Assembly (NCBI GenBank): GCA_964489835.1
Contig: CAZBBC010000085.1
Coordinates: 1 to 19,062 of the forward strand
Direction of reading: 5' to 3'
Source of the DNA: CAZBBC01 sp964489835
GTDB taxonomy: Bacteria; Calditrichota; Calditrichia; JAJRVZ01
DNA length: 19,062 nucleotides
The notes under the pieces are model-generated. The model searched no databases and was not told where the DNA came from. It saw only the letters and a list, made by a program, of their open reading frames with translations. Each line of letters begins with the position of its first letter. Position 1 is the first letter of the stretch. Of the stretch, positions 1 through 7,476 are shown one piece after another. The translations under genes and the position numbers were made by a program.

Positions 1-922
1 CCGGACTCTCCAGAAAGGCATAGGCAGCTAATCCCACCGGACTCCAATGCCCGGGACTGCCATAAGGAACATTCGACCAGGCAAAGGATATATCCAGAAT
101 TTCATCATAATCATTGGCATTATTAATTGAATTATCATGGCCACCAATACCCCAATCCACATATTGGGAAAAAAGAACTTTTTTATAATCGGTGGTACTC
201 ATATTGGTGATCTCATAAAACCAGAAGATGACATCTTCCGCAAGCACCTGTGACCATTGGAAACCCCGCGTACCTACCTGCATGCCCAGACCGCCGCGGG
301 TGTTATCGTCGGCATCGGGATAAAAATTATGTGTATTGATATATTGACGATCCTCATCGTCATCAAAGACAAAATAGGTCTCTACATCCGCGTTTTGCCG
401 GGCCGGATTAAGTAACCCGTTCCATTTTCCGTCGTATTCCGGGAGCCGGTCCGGCCAGTGCGCCGGCCAGGTATCCGGATCATCACTACGGGCCGGATAG
501 GTTTGACCGGGATTGGCATAACCCGGTAACGACCACCAGCCATAGGTTACCCGTGTGGCCGGATCTGATCGGGTAAATTCATAATAGTTCGTCTCAAGCG
601 GATGGATAAGATTCCCGAAGGGGTCTTCCGCCTCGGCCTGGACAATGATCGCCACACCGTCTACATAGGTTTGGGCTGGATTAGTTCCCTTCGGCCAGAC
701 ACCACTACGATTGGGTTCATTTTCATAGTCAGCGACCTCACCGAAATTATAATATACCGTTTCCACCAAATTACCATTTATAAATCCTTTTTTCGTATAA
801 TTGTGATTACCTTTATTCCAATCGGGAAGCCGCTGGGCAAAGATTGTCCCAATAAAAAGAATTTCAATGATAATGATTAGGTACCAAATACCTGATTTTT
901 TAATATTTTTAATTCGGAACAC
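1..922 (-). CDS. Exported protein of unknown function, 5' part only (C-terminus beyond window)
   Basis: An open reading frame runs from a GTG at 922 to the window edge for 307 codons without a stop. GGAG lies about 10 bases before the GTG. The first 30 or so residues are a signal peptide (basic start, hydrophobic run LIIIIEILFIGTIF, cleavage probably after Ala-Gln). The rest is rich in Trp, Tyr, Asp, Asn and Pro with no motif I can assign. Such composition is common in exported beta-rich proteins of the FCB group. The start lies 37 bases after the stop of the TonB receptor on the same strand, so the two are probably cotranscribed, and the product may be the receptor's surface or periplasmic partner. 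No function is claimed. That it is a real gene is fairly sure from the uninterrupted frame, signal peptide and spacing. Confidence 0.75.
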   Translation of the reverse strand, partial: MFRIKNIKKSGIWYLIIIIEILFIGTIFAQRLPDWNKGNHNYTKKGFINGNLVETVYYNFGEVADYENEPNRSGVWPKGTNPAQTYVDGVAIIVQAEAEDPFGNLIHPLETNYYEFTRSDPATRVTYGWWSLPGYANPGQTYPARSDDPDTWPAHWPDRLPEYDGKWNGLLNPARQNADVETYFVFDDDEDRQYINTHNFYPDADDNTRGGLGMQVGTRGFQWSQVLAEDVIFWFYEITNMSTTDYKKVLFSQYVDWGIGGHDNSINNANDYDEILDISFAWSNVPYGSPGHWSPVGLAAYAFLESP

Positions 923-959
923 TTTAATGATCTCCAGGGTTTTTGGAAAATGTCACAAT

Positions 960-3671
960 TTAGAATGCATAGCTGAGCCCAAAAACAATTTGTCTGGGAG
1001 CTGAGTAATAATCAGGACGTCTAAAATATTCTTCGATTGTATTGACTCCCCGGGGCTGCGATTGCTGCTGAGTGAGCTCTAATGTATATCCTGCCCGGCC
1101 GGTATCAGTAAACACATCATTTTCATTGGCCGTATCCAGCAGATTGTAAATTTTCATAAAAACAGAGAAATTGTTTTCAAATAACCTGAAATATTTTGTA
1201 ACGAATAAATCAAGATTGAAATAGGTCGGTCTGTTATCACTGTTCTCAAGTCCGGTACGTTGATCCTGAAGCGAAGGTGTATAGGGCAGACCTGACCCTA
1301 TTTTTCCGATGGTACTGGCAATCAAATCTCCGGGCACACCGACAGTTATCGTAAAATTCAGTGAATGCAAACGATCCCAATCAAGCGGCACCTGTTGCTT
1401 GTTGGTTTCAATCGGCGGATTTGCCTGGGCATCTTCAAAAGCCGCATTGGGATCGGAAGCATTGCCTTTGGCAATCTGGTAAGTATAATCAATATTTGCT
1501 GCGAATCCGCTACTCATACGCTTTTCAAATGAGATAATAAATCCTTTAACGGATCCATAATCACGATTGATATATTTACCAAATTTCTTAAAATTATTCT
1601 TTATGTGCAGTTCCTGTCCCAGAAGATTACGAATATCCTTGTAATAGGCGGTGACATTAATCCCGATATCCCTGAATAACTCCTGCTGTAAACCAATCTC
1701 ATACATATTCGTTCGTTGTGGTTCCAAATCCGCATTTCCAATGGTATTACCAATAAACTCAGGGAAATCACCGGTCAGGGGAATCCGGAAATTTGGATTT
1801 CTGTATAGATATTCAAATGGGGCAACCTGAAAAAAATGTCCGTAAGAAATATGTATCGCTCCTTTTTCTGATATAGGATATGATAATCCGATTCGTGGAC
1901 TTAATTGCGATTTTGGAGATGCCTTTGTAAAAAGCGTATCCGGAAAAGGAGGGGTCATATTATCTAAAACGGCAATATTATTCGGATCTTTAAATGCCAT
2001 TCCATCGGGTTCGAAATAGTCAAAACGTACACCAAAATTTACAATTAAATAATCCAATTCAATTTTATCCTGAAAATATGCGGCCAGCTGATAGGGATTA
2101 TTATTATAAATATTATAGTCAAAACTTCCTGGTGTTGCCAGGTAATGGTTGAACCCGATAAAATTACCCTGATTGTCATATGCCAGATCCACATGTATTT
2201 GGAAATCCTCATATTTCAGATCATGATATTGTACTTCAATACCTGCTTTGATCTGGTGTATATTTGTAATCTGAGAGGTAAGATCAATTTTCCCTGTATA
2301 GGTTTTGGTTTTATGAGAGAAATGCCAGTTTTCAGTACCGGCCACATAAAAAGCATTACCACTGGTAAAACTTTTGGCATCAAGGGGAACATATCCTGGA
2401 TCAAGCGGATCCTCGTAGACATAGCGTTTGACTTCCGTGATAAAATTGGAGACTTTAATATCCATAAAAGTTGCCGGAGAAAATACATGTGTGTAATTGA
2501 TGCTCCCAAGCAATCCACTCTGAAACCGTGAATAATCGCCATCCGGATTTAGTTGATAATTATGATCATAATCCTTGTATTCTTTGTTCTGATATAGCGC
2601 CTGGAAGGTAATCCATTTTGCTTCGCCGACTTTTAGATATATTTTACCCTGTAAATTGGTTTTTTTAGAAAAATTCATTGAAATATATTTGTTATCACCA
2701 GTGGCGCCAACATACCAGTCTTCCGGGTCGTTGGCCGAAAAATCGGAGTAATCCCAGGGATTAAACATCCGCTGACCATATAAATAGCCCTGATCATTAT
2801 CATAACGACCGGAGATATAATACTTTAAATAACCGTCTGCCCCGGGGACCGGACCACTGACACTTCCTATTAAATTATATAAATCCGAAGGGGTTACATG
2901 ATCGATATTTTTATAAAGATCGGTACGATTGGTGACGTAATCCCCGGTATAGGCGGATATATTTACGGTATGATCATTCCCGGGAACTTTTGTTACCTGA
3001 TTGACCACGCCTGAAAGTGCCTCTCCATATTCGGCATTAAAGGTACCACTGAGCACCTGCACCTCTTCAATACTGTTAACATCCACTTCCAGCGTATAGT
3101 CGCCTGTAAAAGCATCATTGACTGAAATACCATCTATCAGGTATTTTACTTCATTCGAGCGACCACCCCGGAAATGTCCATCAACGACGCCGGCCTGAAG
3201 ATTTACCACAGCGGAAAGATCTTCGATGGGAAGGGCTGCAATCTGGTCACCGCTAATTTTAGCCACCGTTGAGGTTAAATCTTTTTGAACGATCGGACGT
3301 TCCGCCATAACTTCGATGGTCTCGGACTCTAACATTTCCTCTTGCATCTGGAAATTAATATGTGAAGTCTGATCAATCGACACCTGAACATCGCTGATGA
3401 CCACTGTCCGATAGCCGATATACATAGCTTCGACCTGATGCTTACCCGGCGGAATATTGATAATAAAATAATTCCCTTCCTGGTCAGTGGTTGCCCCTAA
3501 AAAAGTATCTGTTATAATGATATTCGCACCAACGAGCGGTTCATTGGTTTGAGCATCAATGACAATGCCTGCAATTTTGCCTTTTGTGCCTGCTTCCACC
3601 AGTTTTGCAGTACAAAAAATGACAACAAAACAAAACAGATACAAAAAATAAGCAGTTCGCTTTGTTAACAT
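960..3671 (-). CDS. TonB-dependent outer-membrane receptor with N-terminal carboxypeptidase-regulatory-like domain
   Basis: Outer-membrane beta-barrel predicted to import a large substrate using TonB energy. After a signal peptide (hydrophobic run around residues 5-27) comes a carboxypeptidase-regulatory-like Ig-type domain (about residues 30-115: GKIAGIVIDAQTNEPLVGANI, then DQEGNYFI, then PPGKHQVEAMYIGY). A plug domain follows (about 125-230: LTSTVAKISGDQIAALP, YLIDGISVNDA, EEVQVLSGTFNAEYGEALSG). The barrel fills the rest and ends in the aromatic motif IVFGLSYAF, typical of outer-membrane strands. An upstream in-frame GTG at 3680 is possible, but ATG at 3671 has AAGGTG at good spacing and is preferred, giving 903 residues. 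It sits between a secreted T9SS-tailed protein and another exported protein, so a role in polymer or oligosaccharide use is likely. The substrate is unknown. It is not an obvious SusC with a SusD partner. Confidence 0.9.
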   Translation of the reverse strand: MLTKRTAYFLYLFCFVVIFCTAKLVEAGTKGKIAGIVIDAQTNEPLVGANIIITDTFLGATTDQEGNYFIINIPPGKHQVEAMYIGYRTVVISDVQVSIDQTSHINFQMQEEMLESETIEVMAERPIVQKDLTSTVAKISGDQIAALPIEDLSAVVNLQAGVVDGHFRGGRSNEVKYLIDGISVNDAFTGDYTLEVDVNSIEEVQVLSGTFNAEYGEALSGVVNQVTKVPGNDHTVNISAYTGDYVTNRTDLYKNIDHVTPSDLYNLIGSVSGPVPGADGYLKYYISGRYDNDQGYLYGQRMFNPWDYSDFSANDPEDWYVGATGDNKYISMNFSKKTNLQGKIYLKVGEAKWITFQALYQNKEYKDYDHNYQLNPDGDYSRFQSGLLGSINYTHVFSPATFMDIKVSNFITEVKRYVYEDPLDPGYVPLDAKSFTSGNAFYVAGTENWHFSHKTKTYTGKIDLTSQITNIHQIKAGIEVQYHDLKYEDFQIHVDLAYDNQGNFIGFNHYLATPGSFDYNIYNNNPYQLAAYFQDKIELDYLIVNFGVRFDYFEPDGMAFKDPNNIAVLDNMTPPFPDTLFTKASPKSQLSPRIGLSYPISEKGAIHISYGHFFQVAPFEYLYRNPNFRIPLTGDFPEFIGNTIGNADLEPQRTNMYEIGLQQELFRDIGINVTAYYKDIRNLLGQELHIKNNFKKFGKYINRDYGSVKGFIISFEKRMSSGFAANIDYTYQIAKGNASDPNAAFEDAQANPPIETNKQQVPLDWDRLHSLNFTITVGVPGDLIASTIGKIGSGLPYTPSLQDQRTGLENSDNRPTYFNLDLFVTKYFRLFENNFSVFMKIYNLLDTANENDVFTDTGRAGYTLELTQQQSQPRGVNTIEEYFRRPDYYSAPRQIVFGLSYAF

Positions 3672-3735
3672 TTGGTTCACCTTTATTGAGGATTTACTCT
3701 TAAGATAAATTCAACAAAATTTGAAAATAAAAAAA

Positions 3736-3765
3736 TGAGGGGTACCTTTTTGCAGGTACCCCTCA
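3736..3765 (-). terminator. Rho-independent terminator after the T9SS-tailed protein gene
   Basis: A perfect 11-bp inverted repeat (TGAGGGGTACC at 3736-3746, GGTACCCCTCA at 3755-3765) with an 8-nt loop. On the minus strand the stem is followed by ATTTTTTTATTTTC, a U-rich tract. It lies directly after the stop at 3773, so it ends the secreted-protein transcript and separates it from the receptor gene starting at 3671. Confidence 0.85.
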
Positions 3766-3772
3766 CGTGATA

Positions 3773-5469
3773 TTATTTCAACAAAACCATTTTCTTTACC
3801 GTTACCGCACGATTGGTTGTTAACTGATAGAAGTATATACCGCTTCCGATAGTATTTCCTGATTTGTCTCTTCCATCCCACATCACCTGATAACGCCCTG
3901 CGCCCTGGTCTTCATTGATCAAGGTTTGAATATGTTGTCCCAGGACATTAAATATTTCCAGAGTGACTTTACCCGCATCTGGTATGGTGTAGGCAATCGT
4001 CGTGCTCGGATTAAAAGGGTTGGGATAGTTATTGGCCAGATCAAATTCAAGAGGCATATTCTTCGACAGATCATCGATCGCATCCGCTTTACCAATCACT
4101 TTAACCGAAAGATCATCAAAATAAATCGTCCCGGTAAATTGTAAATAGGGATGCAACCGTACCGACATCGCCTTCACCTCTTGGGATACATCAGGTACTT
4201 CAGGTATCTTAACATCCAGATAATACTCCGTCCAGTCAAACTCCGTAACAGCAGGAAATGTAAAGTGATAATCTACACCATTTAACTCATTATCACCAAA
4301 CCCTGAGTTGTTATCCGCTGATCCAAAAAATATCGGTGTAAAACCACAGGCCCAGCTCTCCGGATAGGCTGCTGCCGAATCCGGCACCAGGTTCTCCGCT
4401 TTGATCCAGACTTTGATTCGAATCCAATCGCCGGGATTCAACGTTTGATTTAGCCAGGACCCGGTTTTACCCGGTTCATATCCACTCTGATCTAACCATA
4501 CCCGCTTAGCTCCGATAAAGGCATCTCCCTGATCACGGTCAAAAGGCAGATCAAACATCAACGAATACAGCCCCGTGTGTGNNNNNNNNNNNNNNNNNNN
4601 NNNNNNNNNNNNNNNNNNNNNNNNNNNNNNNNNNNNNNNNNNNNNNNNNNNNNNNNNNNNNNNNNNNNNNNNNNNNNNNNNCCCTGATCACGGTCAAAAG
4701 GCAGATCAAACATCAACGAATACAGCCCCGTGTGTGCTTCTTCATCGGTCAGTCGCGTATTCTCATAGCCGTTCGATACTTCCCAGTCGCCCGTGGTCGG
4801 CAACCAGTAAAACCAGCCCGTCGGACAGATAAATGTATTATTCCATAGGGAACTCCATTTTGCGCCACGTCCCCACGCCGTAATCATATCATCCACCCAG
4901 ACCGTCCCCGTCGCATTCGGGCCACCAACAAAACTGACGATCGTCGTGTACGAATCCTCCTCTAAAATCATATCGCCAATACCGTTCGTATCAACTACAA
5001 AGGCGCCGCTCGATGCCACACTCTGATCGATCGGAACTATTGATGCACCCATATAGTTTTCACTTTCATCCCAAAATTCCCACTTCAAATACCAGCGCTC
5101 ATCGTCATTGGCCGGAGCGGTATTCACATTCTCCGTCTTCACATAAGCACCCAGTACCAAGTCCTCATTTTTAGGATGGAACGGCGTCCACTGGTCACAC
5201 ATGTTCTCCGATATCCAGGCCGCTGCTTCACCGGTTACTCCCTTTTCGATCTTCAGCGATCGACCCAGACTCCTATACTCATCCGTTGCCCAGGTTAAGG
5301 TTGATCCGCCCGGTTCACTGCCTTTTGTCCAGTAGGCAGGCAATTCGGATTCAAAACCACCGATGTCTTTAATACTGTATTGGGCCACAGAATAAGTCGG
5401 ACCCAGGACAAGCAGGAGAATAATTATTCCTCCTATCGCCCAGCTAAATCTTTTGATGCTTTGCTTCAT
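3773..5469 (-). CDS. Secreted protein with carbohydrate-binding-like domains and T9SS type A sorting tail (one gene interrupted by an assembly gap)
   Basis: The frame appears as two pieces around 100 N (4582-4681). The 55 bases on each side of the gap are identical (4527-4581 and 4682-4736). Collapsing that overlap removes 155 bases and joins both pieces in one frame of 513 residues, so I annotate one gene. ATG at 5469 follows AAGGGA; an in-frame TTG at 5490 is less likely. The product has a signal peptide (about residues 1-30, hydrophobic run IIILLLVLGP) and two jelly-roll-like regions, each ending in a 'xDD' strand (VWVDDMITAW; IYFDDLSVKV), resembling CBM4/9-type modules. A C-terminal Por/T9SS type A tail of about 90 residues follows (NNYPNPFNPSTTIAYTIP, then VLGQHIQTL, GSGIYFYQL, KKMVLLK). 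It is probably exported across the outer membrane and surface-anchored or released. No catalytic domain is seen. It sits downstream of a LacI regulator. Confidence 0.85.
4582..4681. other. Assembly gap (100 N) flanked by 55-bp identical contig ends
   Basis: Exactly 100 unknown bases, the conventional filler for a gap of unknown size. The 55 bases before it (4527-4581) are repeated exactly after it (4682-4736). Joining through the overlap restores one reading frame, so no sequence is probably missing. Confidence 0.95.
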
Positions 5470-5661
5470 GATGATTCCCTTTCTTAACAATGTGTCTAAA
5501 TGTAAATTATTGTCAATTTTATCTATGTCCCCTCCTTCCTTTAATTTTGTTAAAGTTTTGGATTCTTAGCAAGATTTATGGATTTAAAAAATCGTAAAGA
5601 CAAATTGCAATTATCTGTCATAAATAAATAAGTTTGAATAATCTAAATCGAAGCGAATATA

Positions 5662-6678
5662 TTATTTTTGTTTTGTTGATCCACGGACAATCAACTCGAC
5701 CGATATCAAAACTTTATGAGGTTTTTTCACCCGGTTTTCCAGAATATCGACCATCATTTTCATCGTTTGTGAACCCATATCTATCATCGGCACACGCATA
5801 GTCGTGAGAGGCGGATCCGACGTTAATCCAGCCTTAACATCATCAAAACCAACAATGGAAACATCGTCCGGTACACGTATTCCAGCCGAGTGAAAATACT
5901 GGACGGCACCCAGTGCCATGGCATCATTGCAGGCAAAAATTGCCCCAACACCATTATTTTTTTTTAATAGCTCTTGTGCACCATGAGCACCCCCTTCACG
6001 GCTGGTGGCAGTCTCCGATGTAATCACCAACCTTTTGTCTAAGGGAATTTTATTTTCCTCCAGCGCCAATTGGTAACCACGATAGCGGTCACGTATGCTG
6101 GGATGATCCAAATCCCCACCCAGGAAGGCGATTTTTCTGTATCCGAGACTGGCTAAATAATCCGTCGCTTTTCTCCCCCCCTCCATATTGTCAATTAAAA
6201 TCGCATACTGTTCACCAGAGGTAGGATAATAATCCACAAACACCAGCGGTAAATGATAGGGTTTTAAACAGTTAATAATTTCTGCCGGGACTTTTCCGGC
6301 AATGATGATACCGTCTACATTTTTTTCCTTTACAAAACGTGGCAGGCAGTTTTGCTCGTCGAAAACAGAAGGTGTTGTATTTAACAATATGTAGTATTTA
6401 TGACCCCGGGCTTCAAATTCCGTACCTAGAAAAATATGGGTATAAAAAGGTTCAGTCTTGAGGAAATGATCATCTGTTACAATAAAACCAATATTATGGG
6501 TTTGGCGCAAAACCAGCCCCCGTGCTATTTTGGATGGCTGATAATTCATTTCTCTTATTGTCTGCAAAACTTTCCGGCGCGTTTGTTCGGATATTCGTTT
6601 ATGATTATGAATAACCAGAGAAACAGTAGCTGTTGACACATTCGCCATTTTTGCGACGTCTTTAATAGTGGGGGTCAT
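5662..6678 (-). CDS. LacI/GalR-family transcriptional regulator
   Basis: DNA-binding repressor or activator, normally controlled by a sugar or sugar-derived ligand. The N-terminal LacI helix-turn-helix is clear (TIKDVAKMANVSTATVSLV, residues 3-22), with the hinge helix region NYQPSKIARGLV near residues 46-57. The remainder is a periplasmic-binding-protein-like ligand domain (NIGFIVTD, DGIIIAG, RKIAFLGGD, AIFACNDAMALGAVQ, VSIVGFDD). Its 338 residues match the family. It lies upstream of the secreted T9SS-tailed protein and TonB receptor on the same strand, which are its most likely targets. A good Shine-Dalgarno site is lacking at the ATG. A GTTAA-TTAAC inverted repeat with a central CG lies just upstream (6689-6702), which fits autoregulation. 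The ligand cannot be read from the sequence. Confidence 0.93.
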   Translation of the reverse strand: MTPTIKDVAKMANVSTATVSLVIHNHKRISEQTRRKVLQTIREMNYQPSKIARGLVLRQTHNIGFIVTDDHFLKTEPFYTHIFLGTEFEARGHKYYILLNTTPSVFDEQNCLPRFVKEKNVDGIIIAGKVPAEIINCLKPYHLPLVFVDYYPTSGEQYAILIDNMEGGRKATDYLASLGYRKIAFLGGDLDHPSIRDRYRGYQLALEENKIPLDKRLVITSETATSREGGAHGAQELLKKNNGVGAIFACNDAMALGAVQYFHSAGIRVPDDVSIVGFDDVKAGLTSDPPLTTMRVPMIDMGSQTMKMMVDILENRVKKPHKVLISVELIVRGSTKQK

Positions 6679-6688
6679 AAGAATTATA

Positions 6689-6702
6689 GTTAAACGATTA
6701 AC
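6689..6702. promoter_or_regulatory. Candidate LacI-family operator next to the regulator start
   Basis: GTTAAACGATTAAC has inverted arms GTTAA/TTAAC around a central CG, the layout of LacI-family operators. It lies 11 bases before the regulator's start codon. The inner positions do not pair, and the AT-rich setting makes chance possible. Confidence 0.35.
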
Positions 6703-6963
6703 TTAATTAGGTTAAATATAGTACCATGATTTCTTTTTGTCAATAAAAAAATAATATTTTATTATAATACTAAAAATAGCGTGTTCTTAGATCGCGTGTA
6801 TAATTTATTGTGTGGCAGCATCTTTTTCCCGGGAGATTATTCCACAGAACTCAATCAAACCGTTGCATAGGACAAATTCCGTCATAGGCTATGGCAGGAG
6901 ATAAATGGACAGAAAATTAGCAACTTAGAGACCCTTCGGGAAACTTGATAAATGCATCGAGTC

Positions 6964-6979
6964 AGTAAAACGTTTTACT
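6964..6979. promoter_or_regulatory. Candidate LacI-family operator: perfect 16-bp palindrome
   Basis: AGTAAAACGTTTTACT is a perfect palindrome centred on CG with the AAAACGTTTT core typical of LacI/GalR-family sites. It lies about 290 bases upstream of the LacI-type regulator. No intact gene starts close to it, so the target is unclear; it may be a distal site for the regulator's own promoter. Confidence 0.5.
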
Positions 6980-7009
6980 AAATATTGTCAATGAAATGCG
7001 AATCAAATT

Positions 7010-7105
7010 GTGATCGATAAACTCAAAAAACAAAATACTAGCAATAATGAGGCAAAAAAAATATTAGAAGAATCAAAAAAGGCTGTTGAACGTTTAAAGC
7101 AGTAA
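7010..7105 (+). pseudogene. Possible C-terminal gene remnant or very small charged protein
   Basis: A 31-codon stretch from GTG at 7010 to TAA at 7105 encodes a Lys/Glu-rich, helix-prone peptide ending KKILEESKKAVERLKQ. It reads like real coding sequence rather than random AT-rich DNA. An in-frame TGA lies 18 bases upstream of the GTG, and no convincing ribosome binding site precedes it. It may be the tail of a decayed gene. I cannot name a family. Confidence 0.25.
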
Positions 7106-7189
7106 ATGGTGAATCTTCATCATTAGCCATTGGCTAAATTATTGATGAATTATTTTATCGAGAGAACTTGGGATTAAATTCCAAATAAC

Positions 7190-7310
7190 AAGCACCAAAT
7201 TGCAAATAAATACGAATTTCGAATATCGAAATTCGCCGGTAGGCGAATCCGCCCGCTGGCGTGATCCGAAGCAAATTTCAAATTAAAATGACTAAAATTC
7301 CGAACCCGTT
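7190..7310. repeat. Intergenic hairpin repeat of the 'caaat/cgaatttcgaa' type
   Basis: A 10-bp perfect stem CGAATTTCGA/TCGAAATTCG with a 3-nt loop spans 7213-7235. A GC-rich block follows at once, in which CGCC/GGCG words alternate (7234-7261). It is flanked by 'caaattgcaaataaa' and 'aaatttcaaattaaaatgac' words. From general knowledge, such compound low-complexity elements recur between genes in many environmental bacterial genomes. Copy number cannot be judged from one window. Confidence 0.55.
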
Positions 7311-7476
7311 AAGTAAAAAGACTATGTTCAAAATCTTGCTTATTTGCTATTGGAAGTTTTTTGGGTTTTCCTATAAAGCCGGCGGACAATATTTTATCAG
7401 GGGAACTCGGATCTATATAATTCCCAGTTCCTAATTCCGAGTCAAAAGGAAGAATTGAACTTTCAAATATTTAAAA

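Larger units (their letters stand above)
6720..7476. other. Long intergenic region with repeats and possible gene debris
   Basis: Between the LacI regulator and the end of the acyl-CoA dehydrogenase gene no intact gene is visible. It holds the 16-bp palindrome at 6964-6979, a short coding-like remnant (7010-7105) and a hairpin repeat cluster (7190-7310). Inverted arms ACTCGGA/TCCGAGT occur at 7405-7411 and 7436-7442. Two imperfect direct copies of an 'attttatc...gaactyggat...attcc' segment lie near 7150-7185 and 7390-7425. Confidence 0.6.

Noticed and set aside
602..880. Plus-strand 92-codon frame
   Set aside because: It lies opposite the exported-protein frame (1-922), which has a signal peptide and runs to the window edge; this is its antisense shadow.
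2145..2542. Open frames on both strands inside the TonB receptor
   Set aside because: Out-of-frame shadows of the long receptor gene with no domain or ribosome site.
4527..4736. True tandem duplication within the secreted protein
   Set aside because: The copies are exactly 55 bp, abut the N-run on both sides, and collapsing them restores one frame, which fits assembly overlap better.
6900..7450. CRISPR array
   Set aside because: The repeated words are irregularly spaced and diverged, with no constant repeat-spacer unit and no cas genes.
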